From positions 1 through 25,942 of the IMG/VR virus record IMGVR_UViG_3300015371_000151: a DNA stretch of 25,942 nucleotides; one strand, written 5' to 3'. The notes below the pieces were generated by a model, which was given only the letters and a program-made list of their open reading frames with translations, had not been told where the DNA came from and made no database searches. This document shows, piece by piece, positions 15,517 to 22,418 of this stretch. A program made the translations under genes and the position numbers. This stretch comes from a virus. How positions within the stretch are numbered: the stretch's first letter is position 1; each line of letters begins with the position of its first letter.

Positions 15517-15575
15517 AGAGAACCCCTAGTTAGTCTATAACTGGACCACGCAGTTAGACTAACTAGGGGCTCTCT
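15517..15575. terminator. Strong long-stem hairpin terminator before scaffold gene
   Basis: Arms at 15517-15543 and 15551-15575 form a 20-pair stem (one G-U on the minus strand) that continues with five more pairs after a two-base bulge; the loop is seven bases. The plus-strand side is followed by CTCTTTTAATATT and the minus-strand side by TTCTCTTTGTG, so it may act both ways. The arms AGAGAACCCC and GGGGCTCTCT resemble those of the hairpin at 22-63. It starts only four bases after the LysM stop codon. Confidence 0.85.
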
Positions 15576-15578
15576 CTT

Positions 15579-16283
15579 TTAATATTGCCTACCGGGAACG
15601 TTGTAGGGAACACCTGCCTTTTTAAGAATACGCTTAGGCTTTGGCAGTTTCCTAGGCTTAGGTTGCTGTTTCTTTTGAATTCTACTTAAATGCCTACGAT
15701 ACTTATTTCCCTCAGAGGGAAGATTAATCTTAGTTCCTACAGGAATCTTGCGGGGATCGACACCTTTAAGATTAGGGTTGTGATTGACGATACGATGCCA
15801 AATATCCGCATCACCAAACTTACTCTTAGCAATACCCGATAAAGTATCACCTTTCTTAAAAGTGTAGGAACTAGTAGGAACATTCCTTACAGGATTTCTT
15901 TTAATATTCTGAGGCCCACTAGGACGAGGAATAGGTTTATTGGTCCGTCCTGGCCGACGAGGTAACTTGGGAGGCTTAGGCTTCATAGGTCCCGTATTAC
16001 CATTAGGCGGAATCCTAGGAGGACTAGTAGGACCTTCACCGGGTCCAGGCTTAGTTGGAGGCGTTTGCCCACTAGGCTTAAAAGGCCCTGGATTACGATT
16101 AACTGCCCCAGCAAAAGAAACAGTAGGGGGCGCAGGCTTTCTAACTCCCTGTAAGGTAGAAGGACGTAAAGTCCTAGCCACCTGGCCCTTCATAAAACCT
16201 TGCTGGCTCTTGGCTTTCTGAAACTTTAATTGCTTACGCCGGGCATTTAACTTGGCCCTAAAGTCTAGTTCTGGGGCTGCCAT
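15579..16283 (-). CDS. LysM-containing proline-rich basic protein (234 aa)
   Basis: Residues 139-189 form one LysM domain: YTFKKGDTLSGIAKSKFGD, then WHRIVNHNPNL and IPVGTKINLP. LysM binds N-acetylglucosamine in peptidoglycan, but in phages it is also found in structural proteins as a small folding unit. Residues 35-137 are disordered and rich in Pro, Gly, Lys and Arg, and the C-terminus (193-234) is again basic. No catalytic domain is present. It lies between portal and scaffold genes rather than in the lysis cassette, so a virion role is likely: a minor head protein or a wall-contacting part at the connector. The start ATG lies inside the end of the 50-residue gene, with an AGGAAG site before it. 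Confidence 0.88.
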   Translation of the reverse strand: MAAPELDFRAKLNARRKQLKFQKAKSQQGFMKGQVARTLRPSTLQGVRKPAPPTVSFAGAVNRNPGPFKPSGQTPPTKPGPGEGPTSPPRIPPNGNTGPMKPKPPKLPRRPGRTNKPIPRPSGPQNIKRNPVRNVPTSSYTFKKGDTLSGIAKSKFGDADIWHRIVNHNPNLKGVDPRKIPVGTKINLPSEGNKYRRHLSRIQKKQQPKPRKLPKPKRILKKAGVPYNVPGRQY

Positions 16284-16410
16284 TTTTCTTCCTTAGAACT
16301 CTTTGAAACTTATTGACAGGAATAGAACCATATTCCTTTGTCCAGCGTTTAGCAATTTCAGGGTGCTGCGACCACATAAATCGTCGTTGCTTCTCCGACC
16401 TGAACGGCAT
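16258..16410 (-). CDS. Small SEKQRR-type phage protein (50 aa)
   Basis: The frame reads MPFRSEKQRRFMWSQHPEI, then AKRWTKEYGSIPVNKF and a basic end. Small phage proteins with the pattern M-P-F-x-S-E-K-Q-R-R-x-x-W...P-E-I-A-x-x-W-x-x-E-Y-G are widespread among tailed phages, without a known function to my knowledge. The ATG shares TAATG with the stop of the 80-residue gene. The end overlaps the LysM gene by 26 bases in another frame. The whole protein is basic and probably forms two short helices. Its place by the portal suggests a head or connector role, but this is unproved. Confidence 0.88.
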   Translation of the reverse strand: MPFRSEKQRRFMWSQHPEIAKRWTKEYGSIPVNKFQRVLRKKNGSPRTRL

Positions 16411-16652
16411 TAGATACCTGTAAGGTCGTCACTAACTCGAATGGCATAAACCATGTCGTTCTTACTCATTTGGTCTAAACGAGCGGCTGTATAATAAGCA
16501 GCATTAATAGCAGTAAGTCGAGTACGCATAGCAGCAACGCTAGCATAGTTAGCAGGAGTAGCAATATTAGACGAAGTAGCACCCGCCTTACCTGTGCGCC
16601 TCTTGTCAACGACCTCTAAATTCCCCCCGCTCGCAATGTCATTCTGTGCCAT
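16410..16652 (-). CDS. Small unknown protein after the portal (80 aa)
   Basis: The protein starts MAQNDIASGGNLEVVDKRRTG and has an alanine-rich helical C-terminal half (SVAAMRTRLTAINAAYYTAA, about 38-57, then MSKNDMVYAIRVSDDL). No family is recognised. It overlaps the portal stop by TAATG and the next small gene by TAATG. The tight coupling to the portal and its size suggest a head-related accessory protein. Confidence 0.75.
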   Translation of the reverse strand: MAQNDIASGGNLEVVDKRRTGKAGATSSNIATPANYASVAAMRTRLTAINAAYYTAARLDQMSKNDMVYAIRVSDDLTGI

Positions 16653-18658
16653 TATTGCATACCACCCATCTGCTGCTGGCCTTGTGGTACATTACCTGTA
16701 GTATTATCTACAGGAGCGTTGGGATCAACTGCTTGGCCCGGCAAAGGCATACTCTGAGCCATAACCGCTTGCTGATGTGTTTGTACGTGGATTTCAAACA
16801 TCATTTTAATCTCGTCAGGCAGCATTTCAAACTCAGAAGTCTTACGGAAAGAATCGTGTGTTTGAATATGTGCTTGGTGATTATCCCACGTATTAGGAGC
16901 AAATGCCGCTGCAAAAGCACCTTGTGGGTCTTCCCCAGGTTGAGGCGGGGGAATTGCTTTAATAGGTTCTCCCACCTTCATCTTCATATTCTCGCGCTCA
17001 GCCTGACGCTTATCCTTCTGTAATTCATCGTACAGTTTTTCTAGTCCACCCATTTCTAGGCGCTCTAAACCAGTCATAGGATCAATATGTCCATTATTCA
17101 TAAGGTCCATAATAACTGCTTGCCTAGCAGCCTTAGAGGTACTTAAGGCAGAGCCAGCCTCAATACGTACATCATTATTAAGGGTGGTTCCAGTAATATC
17201 ACGCTTATCAAACTCTAATGCATCAAAGGCTTGATTTTCTCCAACAACCTTAATCTGCCTAGGTGCTCCCCAAAACTGATGGACTAGTGCCAAATACTGA
17301 CGTCCGACTTTACGAATCGCTGCCTCTTGGGATTCAATTGTCGGGGCCAGTTTACTATCGTCCTGTTCTTGGAGGAAGGAAATTGCCGTAGCAGCCGTAA
17401 CCTGCGAGTTCGGCGTACCGCCTCTGGAGATTTCATGCTGTCCACTTATATCATCCATATCTGTCTGGAGAATATCTAATTCTCTCTCGACATAACTGGG
17501 GATAGGTGGCGTTTCCATAGCCTGCGGTGGGGCTAAACCAGGAGTATATTCAACGACCTGACCAGGCTCAGCAGCAATACGTTGTACCTGAACAGAACCT
17601 TTAGGAGCCATATAACGCGGACGACTCATCATATTCTTGTTCTCGATTAACTGAGAACGAGTCTTATTAAGTTCCCGCTGAATAGGAATCAAGTCGTCGA
17701 TTACTGAGGAAGGATAAAATGCTCCACTAGGTACGTGATCTAGTTTAGCAAAGGGAAACTCTTTGTGCTCGTACGGATAAGCCGGTTCCTTAGTGGTAGG
17801 ATCAGTATACATCTGAACAACTTTTTCATCAATAACAGTAACTAATCCACCGTTGGGGAAATCCTTGTGTCTATAAGGCTTGATCCATACTTCATAGACA
17901 GAACATTCTTGAGTGTTCTTGGCTCCGTCCTTTCCTACTCCTAGATAAGCCTCATTGAGAATATCGTTGGTAGTATTACTAGTCTTAGGCTTATAATCCA
18001 ACTGATAAACTCGCTGAGCATCCTCAGGAGTCATAGTAAATACATGGATAACCCAAGGCTGCTTTTCAATATCTTCCTCTAGTAAATCAGGAACGATAAT
18101 ATTAAAAGGACGAACTCGTTCAACATGAATGCAACCCTGTTGATGGGTGACGTAATCAATAGCACCGGGGTCCCAAAAAGTCTTGAGGAATCCTATTCCA
18201 CAAATACTCCGCCATAACGCTGCACGTTGTAGAGTGGTCTGTAATTCCAGGGAAGTATAAGCCGACTGGAATAATGCCTCTGCTGCCCGTGCTGCCATGA
18301 TATCACTATCATCTGTAGTGGCAGGAACCACGGTCATATTAGGCTTTTGCGAAGTTGTCTTAGAAATCTCCGTACGAATAATACCACGAATCTTATTTAC
18401 AACTATACGCACTCGCCATGGAGGTTGCTGGGGGGTAAACAGTCTGTAATTTGTTGCTGAGGTACTCGAACGGATCATCTGAACGTTCTGATTACCCCTA
18501 TAAAACGCATAGTTTAAGTACCATTGACGCTCATACTGCCCACGGGACGACTTTGCGTGCTCGTACTGCTCTAATACCCACCGTGCTAAAGCATCATTTT
18601 TCTGCTCGGCCTTATACTGGGTCAGCAGAGGGATTTCCTCTAAGGGACTCGTCGTCAC
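16652..18658 (-). CDS. Portal protein (P22-like family)
   Basis: This 668-residue protein should form the dodecameric ring through which DNA enters and leaves the capsid. The N-terminal region has YERQWYLNYAFYRGNQ (42-57) and RIVVNKIRGIIRTEISK (83-99), as in the P22/podoviral portal family. The centre contains YPSSVIDDLIPIQRELNKTR (the wing/stem region), then ISGQHEISRGGTPNSQVTAA and a long helix (AAIRKVGRQYLALVHQFW) that fits the crown-side part. The C-terminus is rich in Gln, Pro and Met (about 560-668). The start is GTG at 18658 with GGAGG five bases before it; it follows the membrane-anchored 129-residue gene by 11 bases. Length is in the range of podoviral portals. Confidence 0.93.
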   Translation of the reverse strand: MTTSPLEEIPLLTQYKAEQKNDALARWVLEQYEHAKSSRGQYERQWYLNYAFYRGNQNVQMIRSSTSATNYRLFTPQQPPWRVRIVVNKIRGIIRTEISKTTSQKPNMTVVPATTDDSDIMAARAAEALFQSAYTSLELQTTLQRAALWRSICGIGFLKTFWDPGAIDYVTHQQGCIHVERVRPFNIIVPDLLEEDIEKQPWVIHVFTMTPEDAQRVYQLDYKPKTSNTTNDILNEAYLGVGKDGAKNTQECSVYEVWIKPYRHKDFPNGGLVTVIDEKVVQMYTDPTTKEPAYPYEHKEFPFAKLDHVPSGAFYPSSVIDDLIPIQRELNKTRSQLIENKNMMSRPRYMAPKGSVQVQRIAAEPGQVVEYTPGLAPPQAMETPPIPSYVERELDILQTDMDDISGQHEISRGGTPNSQVTAATAISFLQEQDDSKLAPTIESQEAAIRKVGRQYLALVHQFWGAPRQIKVVGENQAFDALEFDKRDITGTTLNNDVRIEAGSALSTSKAARQAVIMDLMNNGHIDPMTGLERLEMGGLEKLYDELQKDKRQAERENMKMKVGEPIKAIPPPQPGEDPQGAFAAAFAPNTWDNHQAHIQTHDSFRKTSEFEMLPDEIKMMFEIHVQTHQQAVMAQSMPLPGQAVDPNAPVDNTTGNVPQGQQQMGGMQ

Positions 18659-18669
18659 TTATTCCTCCG

Positions 18670-19059
18670 CTAATGAATACCTTCATCTTCAAATTCAGGA
18701 ACAAACTGAGCACCGGGATGTTCTGCTAAGAATTGCTGCCAATCTGTTTGATAATCAGAATCCGATGTTTGTTGGGGGTTTGTCCCCAGAATCTCCGGGT
18801 TCTGACTCTGTATCATCTGGAACGCTGTCGCGTCTTTGCTGAATAAGAGGTTCGTCAGTCTCCGAATCTCCAATTCCTGACGATAATTCGTCTCCCTCAG
18901 ATAAATCACTTCCGTCGGAGTTGCCGGAACCTGTAATTGTAGATGAGGGGTTTGTGAAGGTTCCGTACTTGTTGGCTTGTACTTCCACACGTACACTACT
19001 ACCGATATTAGCAACAGTAGTAGAATTAAACTCAGGATTGAGAGGGATACCGTAAGCAT
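18670..19059 (-). CDS. Membrane-anchored protein overlapping the zinc-finger gene (129 aa)
   Basis: The protein begins with a clear single membrane segment (residues 4-25, LSILSLILLLLLISVVVYVW), followed by KYK as a cytoplasm-side or stop-transfer signal, a Pro/Thr-rich linker, a probable short coiled coil (52-73, with ETNYRQELEIRRLTNLL) and an acidic C-terminus. About 305 bases overlap the 208-residue zinc-finger gene in a different frame; the last 85 bases lie outside it. The ATG has a GGAGAG site eight bases upstream, and the stop lies 11 bases before the portal start, so it fits the operon. The function is unknown. A membrane-tethered protein next to a portal gene is odd. Confidence 0.65.
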   Translation of the reverse strand: MLTVSLSILSLILLLLLISVVVYVWKYKPTSTEPSQTPHLQLQVPATPTEVIYLRETNYRQELEIRRLTNLLFSKDATAFQMIQSQNPEILGTNPQQTSDSDYQTDWQQFLAEHPGAQFVPEFEDEGIH

Positions 19060-19381
19060 TAAGAATACTCTCCATTCCGAGGATATGAGTTTGGAGTTCT
19101 GTTACCAACTCTTTCTGTGTCTTTAATTCATCATTAAGAGACATTGCTTTATAGTCAGGCAGCATTCCTACTACCATAGCCATAGCAACGACACATTGCT
19201 CACAGAAATAAACTGCTCCTGCTAAATCTTGACGAATCTCATCAGGAGTATGCCGAGGACAGAAATCAGCATTTAATCCAGTATCCACTAATCTACGCTT
19301 ACCATATGGGATACCACAAATTAAACACTGTCCTGGGGCAGCAGGATATTGAACTAATTGAAAACGATCACCTGACGACAT
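18755..19381 (-). CDS. Zinc-finger protein with disordered acidic tail (208 aa)
   Basis: Six probable zinc ligands lie in the first 65 residues: C19 and C22 (QCLICG), C41 and H44 (FCPRH), C60 and C63 (FCEQC), followed by a hydrophobic helix AMAMVVGML. A charged coiled region (81-107, DELKTQKELVTELQTHIL) follows. Residues 108-208 are disordered and rich in Ser, Asp, Glu and Gly, and this is exactly the part overlapped by the 129-residue membrane protein in another frame. The function is unknown; zinc domains of this kind may bind protein or nucleic acid. The GGAG site before the ATG at 19381 supports the start. It lies between a charged unknown protein and the portal. Confidence 0.75.
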   Translation of the reverse strand: MSSGDRFQLVQYPAAPGQCLICGIPYGKRRLVDTGLNADFCPRHTPDEIRQDLAGAVYFCEQCVVAMAMVVGMLPDYKAMSLNDELKTQKELVTELQTHILGMESILNAYGIPLNPEFNSTTVANIGSSVRVEVQANKYGTFTNPSSTITGSGNSDGSDLSEGDELSSGIGDSETDEPLIQQRRDSVPDDTESEPGDSGDKPPTNIGF

Positions 19382-19402
19382 AACTCTCCAATATTACCGA
19401 GG

Positions 19403-20134
19403 TTACTTAGAGGTAGTCTTTTTAACTGTCAGTTTAGGCTTATTATCGTTATTCTCAACAATCTGATCTTCAAGAACGTCTTCAATAGCCTCATACTTTA
19501 AGACCTGTAACCGAGCCTTCTCAATAGTGTTCCCTGTAGGAGCAGCATAATCAGGCTTAGCGTCAACGTCCCGATTATCATGATAACGGTCAGCAGCAGG
19601 AACCTGATTAGCAACTTCCTCTAAGGCTAACTCATGCTCATTAAAACTAGTTTCTTTTCGGGTTAATTTTGGGTTAATTGAATCTCCAGTCACTAACCCA
19701 TCTTTGGTAGTATTAGGAGGCAACGTGTTAAAACTACCATGCATTTCACGGCCAACCTTAATCTCAGCCGCAATCTGCTTGTCAGCGTATTCTTTTTCTT
19801 CCTTAGTCTTAGGCTCTTGGAAACGTGCGGGATCGGGAGCCTGATAAGGCAGAATAGTGCCACCGGCTAATTCGGTACGCTGCACAGTATCCCGCATACG
19901 CTTCTGAATAGCCTCATCTTCCTTGGCTGCGTCAGCCCGTTCCTTCTTTAAATCAGCGTCAGCCTTCTTTTGTTCTCCTTCACTAAGGAATACAATATTA
20001 GTTTCGACATTACCCATTTCATCAGCGTTAACAGTATAAGGGTCCTTGAGAGCCGGAGCGCGATTTTCTGCGTGCGCTCGACGTAACTCCCTCTCGTATT
20101 CCTCAACCTCATCTAAAGTGACATGCTTGGTCAT
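19403..20134 (-). CDS. Charged hydrophilic protein of unknown function (243 aa)
   Basis: The sequence has no recognised domain. It is strongly charged, with lysine, glutamate and aspartate in alternating runs (EQKKADADLKKERADAAKED near 52-72), and is probably helical and partly disordered. The C-terminus is basic (KPKLTVKKTTSK). No cysteines, membrane segment or catalytic motif are seen. The ATG has an AGGGAG site five bases before it, after a 77-base gap from the terminase gene. Lying between large terminase and portal, it may help packaging or portal assembly, but this is only position-based. Confidence 0.7.
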   Translation of the reverse strand: MTKHVTLDEVEEYERELRRAHAENRAPALKDPYTVNADEMGNVETNIVFLSEGEQKKADADLKKERADAAKEDEAIQKRMRDTVQRTELAGGTILPYQAPDPARFQEPKTKEEKEYADKQIAAEIKVGREMHGSFNTLPPNTTKDGLVTGDSINPKLTRKETSFNEHELALEEVANQVPAADRYHDNRDVDAKPDYAAPTGNTIEKARLQVLKYEAIEDVLEDQIVENNDNKPKLTVKKTTSK

Positions 20135-20211
20135 TATTACTCCCTACCCTGCCAGGTATTTGGTCCCAGATTAACCCAAAAGCCCTACAGGAGCCTAGTC
20201 GTTCAACTAAG

Positions 20212-21909
20212 TTACCAGTCTCCGCCTATAAATTCCTCAACTTCCCAATTAGTTTCCTCACCCCCAGCGTATTCACTCACCTTCCAGCCGTTCTTTTCTA
20301 TGAATTCCTCGTCAAAGTCTCGTTCTGCAATCCTAACCTTAGTGGTAGGGATAATCTCGTTAAGTTGCCACTCACTATCTTGATTAGGTTTTTCTGTTTT
20401 AAGGTCCACATGGCTCATAAAGAAGTAGCGACAACTATCAACAGCATGGTCGTCTTTCTTTACTGGCTGTTCTTGTGGGTTATTGTTCGCTTCTGCTTGC
20501 CGTGAGACGTAGGTTCTCCATCTGTATCGCTTAAGTTCCCAAATAAGTTTTTCACAGTTGGACGTGATGAGCCAGTAAGGGACTCTTGTTCCGTCTGCTT
20601 CGTAGTCTGCGGTTCGTAGGTATCGCTTGATTCGTTCGATTCCGGCTTTGACATCATTAAGTTCCTGCCCGTGACGAATGATTATTCCATATTTAGTATA
20701 TTCCTCGAAAATACTGACCCCAGTATTAGGAAGCCTGTTACCAATACTAGGATCACCCACGTAATAATCAGGCTCCTTTCCAAAGAACGTATTAGTCTCG
20801 TGGACTTCCTTGGCGTGCTGACTAATAACCCAATTCCTTTGGTAGTGTTCCTTAAATGTAATAACCCTACCCTCATAGTTAATGGCGTGCCATAACCAGG
20901 CGGTAGCGTTATTGAGGCCGTGGTCCAGACTAGCCACCCAAACATAATCTTTGGGAGGATGATAGGACTCAATAACATGGATTGCGGGGTTGAACTCTGG
21001 ATAAATAAGACCGCCCTTACGAACGAATTTACCGTGAACACGGGCCTCAATATCGTCTTTTCCCAACAGCGCAATAAACGATTCTCGTTCTTCGTCGGAG
21101 AGGTAAGGATTCTCGTATAAATCCACTTCGGTAACGTGAATGTTTGGTAGGTTGTTATTTGCTTCGTCCGCTGGGTCGTAAATTTCATCAAAAGTCCACG
21201 TCATCCCATCCAGCGGAGTCATAGTTAACCAGGCACACCCACCAGTATCAATTAATCGTGCCATACATTCTGTATATATTTCCTGTGCGCATTCTTCGTC
21301 GAAGTGGATAAAATGTCTGGATGTGCCTGCAAAAGTTTCAAGATCCTGCTTGTGGGTTTTGATTTCGATCCATCCTCCACGAATAATTCTTCCATTACCG
21401 GCAGGATCAAGTCGGTCACTAAAATATATTGTGTGCGTTTCCTTGTCCCATGCTTCCGACCAACTATTACCGCGAAGATACGTAAGGGGCGTCCATCTTT
21501 GGAATTGAGGATAAATAATCTTTTCCCACCCGTATTCATAGTCCGTAGTAACCACCCTACCATGAATAGGCTCCGGCCAAATAGCGTCAATGTCGATATA
21601 TGGGTGCGTTTTCGTAACCCACCAAATATCTTCACAAACGCCGCCAACGGTCTTACCCGACCTGTTTCCTCCAATATACAATCGTACATGTCGTAGGACT
21701 TCCTTAATACTTATCCGAGGGCCACCTAATAATCCAGCATTAACACCGCGATAGCCTTGAATCCGCCCAAAAGAATGAAAGTCATTCTGCTTTTGATGTG
21801 GAGAGTATCCTAGAATATTAGGAGTCTTGCTGGACGTAATAAGAGCCTCACCAATGTGCATAAATGCATCATTAGTGTCCCGAGGGTTATTGGGTTTTAC
21901 TTTAGGCAT
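20212..21909 (-). CDS. terL: Terminase large subunit (packaging ATPase and nuclease)
   Basis: This 565-residue protein drives DNA into the prohead with ATP and cuts the concatemer. The Walker A site is GGNRSGKT at residues 80-87. Walker B is FIHFDEE at about 200-206, and the coupling motif LTMTP is at 228-232. The C-terminal RNase H-like nuclease has acidic residues D329 (VASLDHG), D386 (VGDPSIG) and D487 or D491 (DDHAVDSCRYF). The length is normal for the family. The ATG shares TAATG with the stop of the 169-residue gene. It is separated from the small subunit gene by two structural-type genes, an order less common than adjacent terS and terL. Several long same-strand frames inside it are shadows. 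Confidence 0.97.
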   Translation of the reverse strand: MPKVKPNNPRDTNDAFMHIGEALITSSKTPNILGYSPHQKQNDFHSFGRIQGYRGVNAGLLGGPRISIKEVLRHVRLYIGGNRSGKTVGGVCEDIWWVTKTHPYIDIDAIWPEPIHGRVVTTDYEYGWEKIIYPQFQRWTPLTYLRGNSWSEAWDKETHTIYFSDRLDPAGNGRIIRGGWIEIKTHKQDLETFAGTSRHFIHFDEECAQEIYTECMARLIDTGGCAWLTMTPLDGMTWTFDEIYDPADEANNNLPNIHVTEVDLYENPYLSDEERESFIALLGKDDIEARVHGKFVRKGGLIYPEFNPAIHVIESYHPPKDYVWVASLDHGLNNATAWLWHAINYEGRVITFKEHYQRNWVISQHAKEVHETNTFFGKEPDYYVGDPSIGNRLPNTGVSIFEEYTKYGIIIRHGQELNDVKAGIERIKRYLRTADYEADGTRVPYWLITSNCEKLIWELKRYRWRTYVSRQAEANNNPQEQPVKKDDHAVDSCRYFFMSHVDLKTEKPNQDSEWQLNEIIPTTKVRIAERDFDEEFIEKNGWKVSEYAGGEETNWEVEEFIGGDW

Positions 21910-22418
21910 TACATTATCACTAATCTAGTAGGGAATGTACTTCCTGCTCGAATACTGGCTGTTCCTGTACCTACCCCTCTAACCATCCTTAATTCAATGG
22001 CACCCGTAACGTTATCAGAAGGCAGATAAGTACCCATAACCATAAAGCCTGTATTAACGCCCGATCCCTGTGCTTGTACGGGTCCACCGGCCATAAGAGT
22101 AGCAGGATTATATAGACGGAAATCAAACACGTCAGTACCAACGGTCGCATCAAATGACCCCTGTGCTAGCACTAAATATCGTCTATTCTTTTTCCACGTA
22201 CTTGTAATAGACAGAATAACTAACTCAGCAGTACCCGATGTAGGGCCTAAATCTGACGTTCTACTAGCAAACTTAAATAAAGGACTCTGATCGAAATGGT
22301 CGTGCTCTCCTGATGCTGCCTGATTAGGGCGCTTCCCTAATGTATGGTGGTGTGAAACAGCACGATGATCTACGTCATCATTATCGTGAAAGAGATTAAC
22401 CTCTTTAGGTGTCGCCAT
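21909..22418 (-). CDS. Histidine-rich N-terminus virion protein (169 aa)
   Basis: The N-terminal 45 residues contain a histidine and acidic cluster: DNDDVDHRAVSHHHTLGKRP, then NQAASGEHDHFDQ. The pattern H-x-T-L-G...P-N-Q-A-A-x-G-x-H-x-H occurs in minor tail and virion proteins of phages of Gram-positive hosts. Histidines spaced in this way could bind metal. The rest (45-169) is beta-rich with TSTWKKNRRYLVLAQGSFDA and FDFRLYNPATL, like a jelly-roll decoration or fibre domain. It is coupled by TAATG to the propeller-like gene before it and the terminase after it. The structural role is inferred. Confidence 0.7.
   Translation of the reverse strand: MATPKEVNLFHDNDDVDHRAVSHHHTLGKRPNQAASGEHDHFDQSPLFKFASRTSDLGPTSGTAELVILSITSTWKKNRRYLVLAQGSFDATVGTDVFDFRLYNPATLMAGGPVQAQGSGVNTGFMVMGTYLPSDNVTGAIELRMVRGVGTGTASIRAGSTFPTRLVIM

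Noticed and set aside
16646-17023. Plus-strand frame opposite the portal gene
   Set aside because: It runs antisense to a well-supported portal gene and has no ribosome site or recognisable domain.
20135-20211. Possible tRNA-like stretch between terL and the 243-residue gene
   Set aside because: A CCA and GGTTAATC-like string is present, but no acceptor, anticodon and T stems can be paired together.
20682-21191. Long same-strand open frame inside the large terminase gene
   Set aside because: It is an alternate frame of terL with no ribosome site, and the terL frame contains all expected ATPase and nuclease motifs.
21252-21696. Open frames on both strands inside the terminase gene
   Set aside because: They are shadows of terL; no family pattern or start signal is seen.
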